A stretch of 64,000 bases of DNA from Globodera rostochiensis. Taxonomy: Eukaryota; Nematoda; Chromadorea; Rhabditida; Heteroderidae. Below are positions 41,801-53,800 of the stretch, in pieces. The stretch spans positions 1,902,288 through 1,966,287 of the forward strand of contig JAEVLN010000002.1 in NCBI GenBank assembly GCA_018350325.1, written 5' to 3'. Both the position numbers and the translations under genes were made by a program. Within the stretch, counting starts at the first letter, position 1; each line of letters starts with the position of its first letter. A model generated the notes under the pieces. It made no database searches and was not told where the DNA came from. It was given only the letters and a program-made list of their open reading frames with translations.

Positions 41801-43761
41801 AAATGGCCCTGTGCAGTGTGCAGCACTTTGAGCGCATTTCGTTGTTCCTGTTGGATATTCTTTCCCGACACAAATGCGTAGAGCAAAAAAACGGGCAAAC
41901 AAAGTGTCATGAACAAAGTGCTGAACCACACCTAAACAACCAATTGATCAATCATTTTTTTGCCTTAATAATGTGATCAATGTCTTAAAAAACAAAAAGT
42001 GCCACTAAATCTCTGATCAGTGCCCCGCTTTTGATTAACAGTTTTTAAATGTTTTTAAATGCCGATATGTCAGGGAGGCCAGCAGGTCACTTTTGCAAAA
42101 ATATTCAAAAAAAAAAATGACATTTATGGCAACGAGGGATCAAAAATATGGCAGTACCAAGTTTCAAAATGAACAGAAATTTGCGGGAAATTTTTATTTT
42201 TCCCTCAAAAAATGAGAATTTTTTGCAACGTTCTAAAATATGGGCAAGCGTGTTTCCTAAATTAAGGCATTTGCCATAAAAAATAGGACATTCTCTGGCC
42301 TCCCCGTGATATTGTGATTAAAATGCCAACCCTGATCAATGCAGACGCGCATCAACAGGATTCAGGCATTTTTACCACATCATTAGATTTCTCGTTTAAT
42401 GGTGGATTGATTGATTATAAATTTTGAAAAGTGCCAAGCCGATCAAAATGCCGTTGCCCCCAAAAAAAGCGCGCACCAATGTGAACGGTGCATAGAAATG
42501 GGTCGGGTCGATCACCAACGTCGACTTGCGGAACTGTACAGCCAAAGCCCAGGACACCGCGACGCCAATGATAACAACAAAATTGACGACAAACTGAATG
42601 AATGAATGGCACCAAGTATATATATGTATGTAATGTGTAGTACACAATCAAATCAATTTGGGCCGAACGCATCCGGCTTAATGGTCCAATGTTTTTTATG
42701 GTATAACATTCTTCAACCTAAACCGATTAGGTCGAACGTAACACCAAATGAAAGCTTGCGATAAGTTAGCGTTAACATTAAGCTAAAGCTTTGCGATAAA
42801 AAAAGTTACCTTAGCCCAAAAAGGTAAAAACTCGAAAAATGACCATTTTTGGAGGTTTTCTGGTCATAACTTTTTTCATCATTGTCAGATAGCTTAGTTT
42901 TTGCTTACTATGCTTACTAATTGCTTCTCCTCATCGAGAGCGTTCAGTTGGTATAATTTCCGACCAAGTTAGGTCAGATTCCAGAAAGTTATAAAGCATT
43001 CGACCTTCGGACCGCGGTTGGCTCCCGGGCATTCATTCCGTCAGTGATTATTAAGTCGGAAAAAGATTTCTCCGGGTTATTCGGGGGGAGCGTAGAGTCC
43101 GAATCTGACCTAAGTTTCGGCCAATTCTAACCCCTAGCCCGAATTCGAACATTTCTCAAATTTTACAAAAATCTATTTTGGTTCAAAATCATACAAAAAT
43201 GACTTTTTTGTGTCAGATTCGGACTCTCGCCCCCCGAATACCCCTATAAACACCCACATATTTTCGCAACTTTTAATAACCACTGACGGATTTTCGGGAC
43301 ACCGGATGTGGCCCGCGACGTACCAAAACCCATCAAAAACCCGCAGCACAACATTAGATCACAACCAGGGATGGACATGATCATGGATCACGGTCACGGA
43401 TTTGTCTTTTTTGATCACATCCATCCCTGATCACAACCCCACTCCACCCACCCACCTGCCGAACTTTGCCGGACCTATCATCGCCGTCTCTTCGCACCGT
43501 GCCAACCGTCGCCAATTTGTGGTGCCGTCCTCCAACCTTCACCAAATCGTCACTTGCCCCGCCTCCAGCAATGTTGTTGCGCTGCTGCTGGTGCTGCCGC
43601 CGCTGTTCCTCGCCCATCTTCTTGCGCATGTAAATGTTCGTCTTGTTGTGCAGTTTTCCCGTCAGTTTTTGTTCCGTCGCCTCCGGTGATTTGATGGCCA
43701 ACAAATGGCCGTTGTCATCGCCGTCGACGTCGTCATGTTCCACACCGCGGTCTGGCTCCAT
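38873..43761 (-). CDS. SLC35F3/F4-like nucleotide-sugar/thiamine-type transporter (8 exons)
   Basis: Exons from the 5' end: 43456-43761, 42477-42593, 41792-41931, 40829-41006, 40664-40786, 39928-40117, 39779-39868 and 38873-39096, giving 455 residues with all phases consistent. A His/Gln-rich cytosolic N terminus of about 100 residues precedes some ten hydrophobic segments of the drug/metabolite transporter fold. Diagnostic stretches are SWALAVQF, FYAPFTL-VWFST, LWTSINYAYAQAL, SAST.LVWILGWILLRERF, AAFYK-VLFKL and FLLNFGIALLDPLVISIGM, which align in order with SLC35F3/F4. The start ATG 43761 was chosen as the first Met before the charged N terminus; an in-frame upstream extension to 43875 exists. 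Introns hold repeats and MITEs. It lies about 0.7 kb downstream of presenilin on the same strand. Confidence 0.85.
39276..39587. mobile_element. MITE, 312 bp, with 12-bp inverted ends
   Basis: TAGAGCCGAGAT at 39276-39287 and its perfect complement ATCTCGGCTCTA at 39576-39587. The paralogous copy of this intron at 36530-36545 lacks the element, which proves insertion after the duplication. No ORF. Confidence 0.85.
40170..40560. repeat. Intronic tandem repeat GACTCGAGATCGAGCTTTGGCACCGA
   Basis: Some 15 variable copies of a 21-26 bp unit within the transporter intron 40118-40663. A higher-order repeat of about 190 bp is visible (40190-40300 against 40375-40470). Related words occur in the MITE at 29055-29210 and near 33180. 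Confidence 0.8.
41340..41612. repeat. Foldback element, arms about 130 bp, in a transporter intron
   Basis: The left arm (CCTAAACCGATTAGCTCAAACATAATTCCAAATGAAAGCTCTCG...CTTTGCGATTGGGC) is mirrored by 41510-41612. A diverged relative is at 42715-42985, also in this gene, and the foldback at 10870-11640 has the same design. Transcripts would form a strong hairpin in the intron. Confidence 0.8.
42071..42306. mobile_element. hAT-like MITE, about 236 bp, intronic
   Basis: Ends are CAGGGAGGCCAG and CTGGCCTCCCCG; flanks CGATATGT and TGATATTG match at five of eight bases, a decayed 8-bp duplication. Same family as 35690-36140, with GCCATA and ATGGC words inside. Confidence 0.65.
43078..43240. mobile_element. 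MITE with TATTCGGGGGG / CCCCCCGAATA ends
   Basis: TATTCGGGGGGAGCGTAGAGTCCGAATCTGACC at the left is mirrored by GTCAGATTCGGACTCTCGCCCCCCGAATA at the right. A single end of the same family lies at 47327-47365 in a presenilin intron. Confidence 0.7.
43366..43429. mobile_element. Ultra-short hAT MITE, 64 bp, perfect 8-bp target duplication
   Basis: ATCACAAC at 43358-43365 and 43430-43437 flanks an element starting CAGGGATGGACATGATCATGG and ending CCATCCCTG. It sits 19 bp downstream of the first transporter exon's donor side, inside intron 1. Confidence 0.85.
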
Positions 43762-44262
43762 CCAGCAAAGAAAAACGGTGATAACGGAGGGCAGCGGGTG
43801 GGGGGTGGGCGGAAGCCGTAAGGGTGTAAACCCCTTGAGGGAAATTGAAAAGCAATCAATATGCCCGTCAGTCACACTGTCTGTTCAGACAGTCTCGTCT
43901 CCAATCCATTAGTCTAGCAGAAAGTAGACGAACCATTAGCAGCAGTACCAATTTATTTTAATAGAGATCGGATTGTATGGACACAACAAATATTGAAAAA
44001 ATGCAATTTTTAAATTGGTCGATGATTAAGTCCAAAAATGTTTTCCAAAATTTTAAACGTCAAATTTTGTAGACAAAGTGAAAGCTAAAAAACAGATAAA
44101 CACATCATCATCATCATCATTAACAGACGAAGAACGGCCTTTAATAAGCAAAAAAAAAGAGAAAATAAATAAATTTATGGAAAAATGGTCGCGCACAATT
44201 TGTCTTGGTTGTCAAAGTCACACAAAAAAGAGGAAACAAGCACAACAAACTTGAGTGCCCGC

Positions 44263-44356
44263 CAGGGCTGGGCAAAATCGAAAAATAAAATCCATCAAAC
44301 CCAAAAAATTTCCAAAACGATTTAAAATCCAAAATCCGAAATTTTGACCAGCCCTG
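44263..44356. mobile_element. hAT MITE, 94 bp, perfect 8-bp target duplication
   Basis: GTGCCCGC flanks both sides (44255-44262 and 44357-44364). Ends are CAGGGCTGG and CCAGCCCTG. It lies between the presenilin stop and the transporter start. Confidence 0.88.
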
Positions 44357-44457
44357 GTGCCCGCCCTCCCCCAAGAGACAACATTTAAAAAGCTTGAATA
44401 TAATTAAAATACCAAAAATCAATCAATTAATCGATATGATGGGGGGGGGGGGAGGGA

Positions 44458-47400
44458 TCACAACAAAATCTGTCGAACACTAACGCAGTCGAGGAACGGC
44501 GTGATCAACAATCGGGTGGCAAAAAAGAAGATGATGCCGCTGAAGATGGATATGGGCAGTGCCGGCAACGCCTTGTGAAACAGCGCCAACAACATCAGCG
44601 TGAAGGCGAGGCCCTGCAAATTTTGGACACAAAAATGGGGGGGGGGAAATCCAAATTTGTGCAAAATTAAAGACTTAACATTAGAAAAATTGTTTTAAAA
44701 AATGCCCAAATAAGGGGTCCAAGCATATTTTTGAAAAAAGTGAGGGCTTGAAACTGTGAAAATATAAAAAATTTTGTATAAAATGGCACGCACTGACCAC
44801 CAAAATGGCCACATAACACGCAATGGTCACGTTCCAATCGCCGTAACTGCTCGCCTTGCCCACCAGCACACTGTAGAAGATGAAGTCGCCCAGTCCAAGT
44901 TTAACGCCACCTGAAATTAAAAATTAACAAAAAAAAACATTTAAAAACAACACAACGCCAACAAACGCACGCTCTTCCTCCGACATAACCGTGCCGGTAG
45001 CACCAGCGCCGGTGCCTGCCGACTGCACGCCATGTTCGGATGCCGGATGGCGCGGTGAACGGGAGCGTGACGTGCGCGGTGCGGTGCATGACCGATGCTG
45101 CTGCTGCTGGTGGTGGTGGTGACCACCCGACGATGAAACAGTTCGAGTGCGCTGCTCGCCAACACTGCCACCGGTCAGCACAGTGGTGAGCAACGTGTTG
45201 GCACTGTCGTCTGCAAAACAAACATGGCAAAATTGCTTTTTAAAAACATTTTTTAAAACAAATAGTCAGTCAGACGCGAACACCTGAAGTACCCGTTGAA
45301 CGGCCACGTCGTTGATGTGCCGCCGCCACTGTTGTGGCTGTCATTGTCATGGACGAAGGCGAAGACGTTGCTGCAACTTCGCTGGTCGTGACGGCGTCAA
45401 CACCAAGCCGCCCGGGCGAGCGCGGCAGCAACAGCGCCGCGTCCGTTGTTGATGAGGCCGATCCGTCACCCTTCAAAAACTTTTTGTAATCGAAAAATCC
45501 GGTGGTACCCAAGCCGAAATCGGAGTTGAGTTAAAAATAATATTAAGAAATGAGTCATACAAAACGCAAAAAAAAAAAACTCGTTTCAGACGTACGAGTT
45601 CGGGACCGAGATTCGGGGCAAAACTAAGGCGAGTGCGGGGGAAGTTTCGAGCAAACCCCAAAAAAAATTTCAAGAAATCTTATAACAATTTCAATAAAGT
45701 AAAATGTTGAAGATATTGTGACCCACCCCTGCAGCGTTTGTCTGGTGTTGGTCGAGGGCACTCAAGTTTGGTCTGTCTTAAAAAATGGATTTTAAACTTT
45801 CATTAAATTAATGACGGTTTAATCCGTCGGTTTTGGCACCTGCGGCGTTGTTGTTTATGCTATGCCGCTCCTCCTCATCCAATGGCGGCGGCTGCTGCAG
45901 CTGATCACCATTATTTGCATCATTGCCGCCAGCACCGGTGGCGGCGGCAACAACACCGTAAATGACGTAGGCGTACAGAACGGTAGCTAAAAAGTTAACA
46001 TTTAAAGCACAAAATTAATCTGATCAGTTCTTCTCACAAATGTGACTATAAAGGTTGCAATAAATTTTACTGTTTTCAAAACATATTTATTAGTAGAAAA
46101 TCAAACACTATGAATTTAATCCCAAGGAATATCGAGAAAATCCCGACGTGATCCCGCTCCCGTCCAGATTAAAGAATGTTTGATCGGGATTCCATCAATC
46201 AATTCCGAACGGTTCCAAAACGGTTGGGTTGGGGACAGAATTTGGGAATAAGAAACGTGACAATGTTAACGTCAGGTGATCTGATCAGTCAGACCAAAAC
46301 GCGGATCACCATTCAATCAATCAATCAATTTGGGCCTGAACCCATAAGCTGCCATTTGACATGACATTTAGTCAAAAGCAGAATTCTTAAAAAAAGAACT
46401 TCCAATTTTGAAAACTTCAAAAATCGGCAATTTCGATTTTTACGCAATTTTTTTTGCTGGCAAAAATGTTAAAAATTCTAAAAAATTTACCGAAATTCGA
46501 ACATATGTTTCGGAAAAAATGCACCCATAAGAACGACTTTTGTTTGGTTTGCCCCCCCCCCCCAAAAAATTTTTCTGGCCACGACCCTGGTCTGATCGAT
46601 CATAAGTCGCATGTTCCAACCAAGGGCGTACCTAGAGCTTTTTTCGGGGGGGGGGAGAAAGTAATTTGAAAAAAGTCAATCTTTAGGCATGCTTTTTTGG
46701 ATTTTATTGCATTTTTCTTAAGCAATTTTTTGCTAAAAAAGTTGGATTTTAGGGGTGTATTTTTTGGTTTTATTGCATTATTTAAACGCACACGAATAAA
46801 CGAGTGCTGGCAAAATGGCTTCATTGCGTTCTTGCGTTGTTTCGACGAGAATTCGCAGAGGACCCTTTGGGCAAAGGACGGCGACCAAGTCCTGAATTAC
46901 ACACACACAATAATTGGCATTTAGCCAAATTCTTAAATTCAAACTTGATAACAAAAATTCTCATTTTTTTAAGCAATATTCAATTTACGGCCAAGAAACC
47001 CAATCGAGTTTGTTTGGTTTAAGCTGGAGGGGGGGGGGGGGAAGGGTCCAAATTTGAAATTTTTTTTGCTTTAAAATGCAATAAAAATTTAAAATAAAAA
47101 ACGACACCCAAATGGACAGCATGGCCAGCACTGTCCACACGGACCAATCCGGCAAATATTTGATGAACAACAGCGCCATCAACGCAGACACAAAGATCAA
47201 ATAGAACTAAGAAAAAACAATTCATTATTGATTAGATCCTAATCATCCCTAATTACCCATTTTGGTAATACTAAAGATCGTGCTCCCCATTTTTCAAAAA
47301 AAAAGTCGATTAAAATATTTTTCTAGGGGTATTCGAGGGTGGAGAGTCCGAATCTGACCTCCATTTTGACCAATTTCGAATCACAGAACCAATTCGAACA

Positions 47401-50400
47401 ACTTTTTTTTAATTCAAAAATTTTTAAAAATAAAGAAATACAGAGCAAGAGGGGGGGGGGGGAGGGGGGGGGGAAAGAATTAATAATTAATTTCGAGAAA
47501 AAAAAATGTGGACTCAAAAGAGTTCAAAATGTTCAATGCATTCCGGGATCCGGAAGTCCATGTCCGGCAATTCGTCTACTCCCCTCGGGGGTAATCAATG
47601 TCTTATTGTACATTGTACAGTATCGTGTAAAACTTCCGGGACCCGAAAGTCCATGTCCAGCAATTCGTCTACTAATCATCCCCTCGGGGGTAATCAATGT
47701 CTTATTGTACAGGTTATCGTGTAAAACTTTATTGATTTAGTTAAATAACAGGACTTGTTGCAGCATCAGTGGACCCTTCCAATGTATGCAGACCATGCCC
47801 ACCATACTCCCTGAAATTGTTGTTTTAAATAATCAAAAAAAATCCCGACAAAAATAACGGACAATTCCATAAAAAAAAGATCAAGCTCAGATAGTCCAGC
47901 GGAATGTTGTAGTTCTTGAACACTTCACTGAAAAAACAATCAAAATTGATTAAGAAAATCACTGAAAAAAACAATCAAAATTAATTAAGAACATTTTTTT
48001 TTTTGCCAATTTCGGTGGCAAAGTTAACTATTTTATTTAAGAATTGGAAACCCCCCGTCTCTTTCATCATTGAAAAACGTCGAAGCCGAGACCACAAAAT
48101 TAAAAAAAATAAAATAAAAAACTCCCTACAGGAAACGTCAAAAATTGTATCGCAGGGAAAAGTGGAATAATTTTTCTTTTATGCCAAAAAAAATTAAAAA
48201 ACAAAAAAAACTCCCCACCACCAAACAGCCAATTTTTCATCACATAATAAAGCGCTGATTTTCAAAACGCGTCTGTCCGCTCGGACTTATAAAATGGTCA
48301 TGGTTTTCTCAGATTTATTTTTTCATATTTAAACGCCATCAAAAAACTAAGCAATTAATTCAATCAATAAAAAAAAAAACAACAAAAGCATAAAAAAAAA
48401 AAGCAATTTTAGCAAATTTTTTTGTTGGTTTGACTCACTAAACAAAGGTGAAGCTGAACGTGGTAAGCAAACCGACAGTGCTCAGAACAAGCCATCCATA
48501 AATGACCTAAAAATGGGCAGTTTAAACTTTAAAGACATTTTTTGTTGTTGTCTATTAGCCTTGTAGAAGCGATAGTAGTAGAGCAGAACCAGCATGACCG
48601 TCACGATAACCTTAATTTTTGTGTTGTTGTTGTTGTTGTTTAACCAAAAATTTTCAAAAATTTAATTGCAAAAACTAAAAAAAATGACCACAAATGCGAG
48701 CATGACGAGAGCGTTGCCGATTGACTGGACCAGCAGTGTGCCGGTATCCTCAGTGTCGCTGTGGAACGGAGTGTACGGCCTGAACATGACGGGTGTATTT
48801 TGAAGCAAACAATTAACAATTACAAAATCCAAAAGATTTCAGTTTCATAAAACAAAAAAAGCCGGGATCAGATCAAGTTCCGGTAGGCTTGAAGTAAAAA
48901 AAATAAACAAACTAAAATAATCTTTTGGGTCTCAAAAATTCAAGAAAAAATTTTTAATTTTATATGATTTACAGATCCGATCATGACTCAAGATCATGAT
49001 GATCAAAATCGTTCAGTCAACCTGATCAATCAATGTTATTGGTAACACTACGTATTTGGCAACTGTACATTTTACCAACTCAGCAAAAATGGTACGTTTT
49101 GCCAACTGTACATTTTGCCAACTCAGCAAAAATGGTACGTTTTGCCAACTGTACATTTTGCCAACTTTGCGTTTTTTGGAGTGTTTTTGAATGGTTTTAG
49201 GCCAAAAGATGCCGAAAAAATTTTGAAATCGAAAACCCTTCAAATTCAGGTCCGGGGTTCGAAATCGATTGAATTTAAGTTTGTGCTGAGTTGGCAAAAT
49301 GTGCAGTTGGCAAAGCGTACCCCGTTGGCAAAACGTACGGACACCAATGTTATTCATAGCGATCGTAAGTCGCGATCAGAATTTTGGATCAATAACTAAC
49401 AAAAAAACAAACATAGAAAGTGAATACTTACAAATAATGACCGTCCTTCTCGGAGAAGAAGCCGACCGTCTTGACCGCCAGAATCACAACGGCCATACAA
49501 AGAGACACTAAAATGGCAAAAAAAAACATTTTTTAAAAATTTAAAACGATTTCCCATCATTTGGGTTCCATCCAAAACCGGTTTTTTAATCCATTTTTTC
49601 AAAACAAAAAAAAAATTTGTAAAATGGTGTCAAACAGTACTTACCCGGCACGAACAAATGCACAACATGGGAAGCGCCATATTTAAGTGCCTCATATTCG
49701 TCGCCTAAAGCAGAACAAAAACGTGCCACCATCAAATTCCACAATTCCTCCATGTTTCTTCTTCTGGACAGCTCGAACCAGTGGAAGTTCCAGTTTTTTT
49801 GGTTTCCAGAAGGAAAGGGTCCCCCAGTTTTTTTGACGGTAATTCTAGGCTTTAAGTTGGATGAATTCTGCGAGTTTTTGTTTAAAATTTTAACACATTT
49901 TATCGATCAGTTATTTCTGAACACGCCTTGCGCGAAAACTGTGAAAATATTAGCATAAAAGTGCCAACCAAGTTCATCAGTGCCGTCTCTGTTGCTGCGG
50001 TCGGCACCCTCTCGCGCATCGGCCACAAGCGCAGCAACGCGCGAGTCGGAGGCCGATTTGTGCGGTTGCTATTGAGCGAATGAATTAATTAATTACATTT
50101 AATTAATTACATTAATATAAATTGAATTTGTAACATGGCGTCAACCCGGCACCGACAAAGAAATCGAAATCAATCACAACAGAAAAAGAAAATTTCCTCT
50201 AGATTGCCCAATTTCTGTCCACAACACTCGTTCGAGCTGCTCTTTAATGATTCAATGCCAAAAAAAAAAATTTTGCGTTAAACGCTTTTCCCTCTTCCAG
50301 TACTGCAGTACCACCACCTCATGCCGTCTGACGCGTGCGCTGACCGCACCAGCTTCAACAGTGCCGCCGCTTTGCAAATGCTGGCGCTGTTGAGCGCCAC

Positions 50401-50560
50401 CGCTGCTGCTTGTCCCGGGTGCGCGAGAAGATGAACCAGTTGCTGCAGCAGTAGCAGCACCAGCACTAGGAGGTCCATCATCACCAGAAGCGTCCGGAGA
50501 GAAAGTGCCAACGGTAGCGCTTATCGTGGACGAATGATGCGGCATGGTGGCCAATTCCAT
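44458..50560 (-). CDS. Presenilin, catalytic subunit of gamma-secretase (17 exons)
   Basis: Exons from 5': 50318-50560, 49969-50068, 49645-49704, 49432-49507, 48689-48779, 48560-48610, 48439-48506, 47863-47927, 47755-47810, 47108-47206, 46792-46891, 45840-45986, 45727-45776, 45284-45479, 44971-45210, 44798-44910 and 44458-44613. All phases agree, giving 636 residues. Catalytic aspartates are Asp304 ([17 protein letters not shown]) and Asp556 ([11 protein letters not shown]); the PAL motif is at 602-604. Nine-membrane-segment signatures such as [31 protein letters not shown] and IKYLPDW are present in order. The protein is longer than usual (about 450-540) because of a low-complexity N terminus and a long His/Gln/Ser-rich loop before the second aspartate. 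One intron (48507-48559) has a GC donor. Gamma-secretase cleaves Notch-type receptors in membranes. The gene follows nucleostemin after 268 bp. Confidence 0.93.
47545..47730. repeat. Direct repeat of about 95 bp x2 in a presenilin intron
   Basis: Two copies of CCGGGA-CCG-AAGTCCATGTCC-GCAATTCGTCTACT...CCCCTCGGGGGTAATCAATGTCTTATTGTACA, with short differences. The CCCCTCGGGGG core is itself palindromic. Confidence 0.8.
49050..49345. repeat. Intronic cluster of GTTGGCAAAACGTAC words, inverted
   Basis: TACGTTTTGCCAACT and ACATTTTGCCAACT copies at 49056-49170 face GTTGGCAAAATGTGCAGTTGGCAAAGCGTACC copies at 49290-49340, giving a foldback of about 290 bp in the presenilin intron 48780-49431. Confidence 0.7.
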
Positions 50561-50828
50561 GCCGTTGTTATGTGCCCGCGGTGGAAGGGCACGTTTTTAA
50601 AGTCAAAAAAATGGGAAATTCCCCCAACAGTTGCTTGGACAACAAATTCGGCAAGTAAACGCTTTGAAATTGAAAAAATAAAAAACCGAAAAAACACGGT
50701 TATAAAACAATCCGTTATGAAATAAATGTTCTGACATAGAATAAATTTTGTTGATCTAATAAAAACAACAAAAAAAAATTCAACAACAACGATAATTTCG
50801 GTTAAATTGTCAAATTGGGTTCTTTTCT

Positions 50829-53800
50829 TCAAAATTCCATCCGTTCACTCAATTGGCCAGCGAGTTTTTCGGCACGTTTTGCTAAAAATAACAAATATGG
50901 AAAAAAAAATTTCTTGACGACGCCTAGCAGGGCTCTCTCGAATTAAAATTTTTTTGTTTTTAAATAAAAATTCTTACCCATTTTTTGTTGACCCTTTTTG
51001 CGCTTCTTCACCGCCTTCCGGATGGCACTGTTCAACTGCACATTGCCCTCACCCAACGACAACGAAGCGGGCAATAACGGCGTCCCACGGGCATTTGCCT
51101 GGTTTTGAGTGTGTATTTTTAACACGAAAAATTCAATTTATTTTAGTTAAAATCAGAATTTTTAAATTTTTATGAACCAAAAACGCCAAATTTCAGTTTG
51201 CAATTTAAACTTTAAAGCAATTAATTTAGAGGAATTTACTGTGCCATGCCCGCCCGGTGTTGTGTCCATGTTGTTGCTGCTGGACCCGCCCTCTTCACCA
51301 GGTGGCACCACCCCCCGCCCACCCATGACGACAAAGTGCCCTCCTCCGTGTTTCTGATCCGTCTCCATCTCGGCATTGCCATCACCGGCACCAATGGAAA
51401 GTGCCGACGACTGAGTTGGGTCGTACGGCGTGTCCACCGCCATTGCATCTTGCGGAATGGCTAAACGGAATTTTTTTTTTTGAGTTTCTTTTAATACCCT
51501 AATTTTTAAATTGTTAACGCTATTAAAAATAGTTCGAATTCTTAAAGAAAACAAAACCAGTGAGGGGTTTTCATTCGAAAACATAATTTTGCATATTTTG
51601 TTTTCCCAAACAATTCAAACTCGTTGGTCTTGAAGCATTGTAAGTCCAGAGAAAAGCAGACAAATTTTTTCAATTTTAATTTTTAAATTTTTTTCGCAGT
51701 CCCCGGGGGCTATGCCGGGTTGCACTTCATGCCCCCACCGACCGTCAACGAGCACGCGAATGTCTTGCTCCAACGCGTCCAGATCGAACTCCTTGGAGAA
51801 GGCGGCAACAATTTCGGTGGCATTTTCAAGCGAATTATTTTCCCCTCCGGGGCAAGTTTGCTCTGGCGGCTCCGTGTAGTAGCGCAACTTGCCGCTGTTC
51901 CAATCCTTCAACACCTTAATTTGTACACAAATTTAGGCCAGTTTTTTTTCAATTTTTGAATCATTTTTCTCAACAAAAACTGTAAATTTTAAACAAAAAA
52001 ACTTTTAAATTGGTCAATAAAGAAGCTTTTTTAAATTTTTTTCTCCAAATTTCATAATATTCAGCAATTTTTCGTGCGCGGCGCTGTGACCTGTTTTGCC
52101 GAAGCGATCAGGTTCGGCCGTCCGCCCTTTTTCAGTCGACCAAAACGACGTGACAAAAGTGCAAGGAATTGGTCACAATCGTCAAATTGCGGAATGCCAT
52201 AATGGAGCATCAACTGAACAGAAACAAAAAAATATACGTTTTTTAAAAATATTAAAAACATAGAAACATAACAGCACAGCTAGGCCCAATTTTCTCACCA
52301 ATAAAATGGACAAAAAAAGGAGCAAAATTTCGAAAAAAAATTATAAAATTTTGATGCCAACAAACTAAACTTTAAATTTTGGATGCCAAAATTTATTTAG
52401 AAAATTGAAAGTTTGTAGTTAGAGTCCGGACCAAACAAATAATTGTACAAAACAAAACCAAATATTTGAACAAAAGTGGACCAACAAATATTTATTTGGT
52501 CAGAGTTGCCGGTCTATAGTTAGTTTGGTGTGCCAAATTTGGAGTTGAACAAAAAACGAAAGACTCCAAAACCAAAAGGCGCAAACCGTTTTGATGGAGC
52601 ATCGACGGAGAATTGCATTGACCGGACTGATCGGATCGATCAGACTGTCCACACGGACGGCGTTGCGCAGTGACAGTTCCGCCGCGTCGTTTAGCGTGCC
52701 CTTAGGGGCCAACACAACGCCAGGCGAGTCGATCAGACGGATGTGCTTGTCCAACTCCACCTCCTGGAGTTGTCTGAACAAAAAATGGCGGATTTTTGGA
52801 CACTTTTTTGTTGTTGTGGAAAAATGAACATTAAGTAATTATAAAAAATGGAAATTCTTAAATTCATTTTCACGGACGGACCTCGTCAACCCCGGCAAGG
52901 CACCCGTCTGGCAGCACTTCCGTCGCTTCAAACTGTTGATCACACTGGATTTGCCCACATTTGGAAAACCTTAAAATCATTGGTTTAAACAAAAAATTCT
53001 CAATATTGTAAATATAAAATCAAAAATTAATCAGTTTTTTGTTGCTATTTGTAAATATAGTAATCCGTTTTTGGACTTTAACAAATTTGGTTTAAAAGTT
53101 CAGTTTTTCCACGCATATTTGTCCAACCATTTAAATAAGATGCGCAATCCCGAGCCCTAAACTCGAGATTTTGGGCTAAAGAGTTCGCCACCGAGCCTCA
53201 AATTTCAAGAATTTTAGTTACAATAACCAAAAAAAAAAAAAATTAAAATTCGAAAAAAATCGGTGTTGCGTGGGACCATAATTAAACAAAAACCTTTTCA
53301 AAAACTTCAAAACTCAATAATTTACAACAAAAAAAAAAGAAGTCCGTTCTTCAAACTTTAAAAAACCTTTCAAAACTCACCAACAATGCCCACTCGGATG
53401 GACGTTTTGATGTCCTTGTTGCGACAATAATTGCCCAACAGTTTCATCACCAAATCTGCGCCAATGCATTTGGCAGAAAAAGTGTTGGACAAATTCGAAG
53501 TTTGGTAGCGCCCCTAAACAGATCATTCACTATACAAAAGGACTAAAATTTACAAATTATAAAAAATTCCGAAATTTTAACCCAAAATTACTATAAAACA
53601 AAAAGAACCAACTTTAATGTCGATTTTTACACAAAAAATGCCGATTTTTCTTCATAATGAAAAAACCCCTCAAAGCTTTCAAATGGCGATTTTCTAAACA
53701 AAAAAATTCAACAATCTGCCTAACCAGAATCTGTGCTTTTTTGGTGAACGTCTTCAAGTCGATGGATACACTATGACCCGTAATTTTGAAAAAATGCCAC

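Noticed and set aside
53614..53800. An extra nucleostemin exon ([17 protein letters not shown])
   Set aside because: Exons 53821-54024 and 53381-53513 join in phase and give the expected family sequence without it; the segment is intronic.
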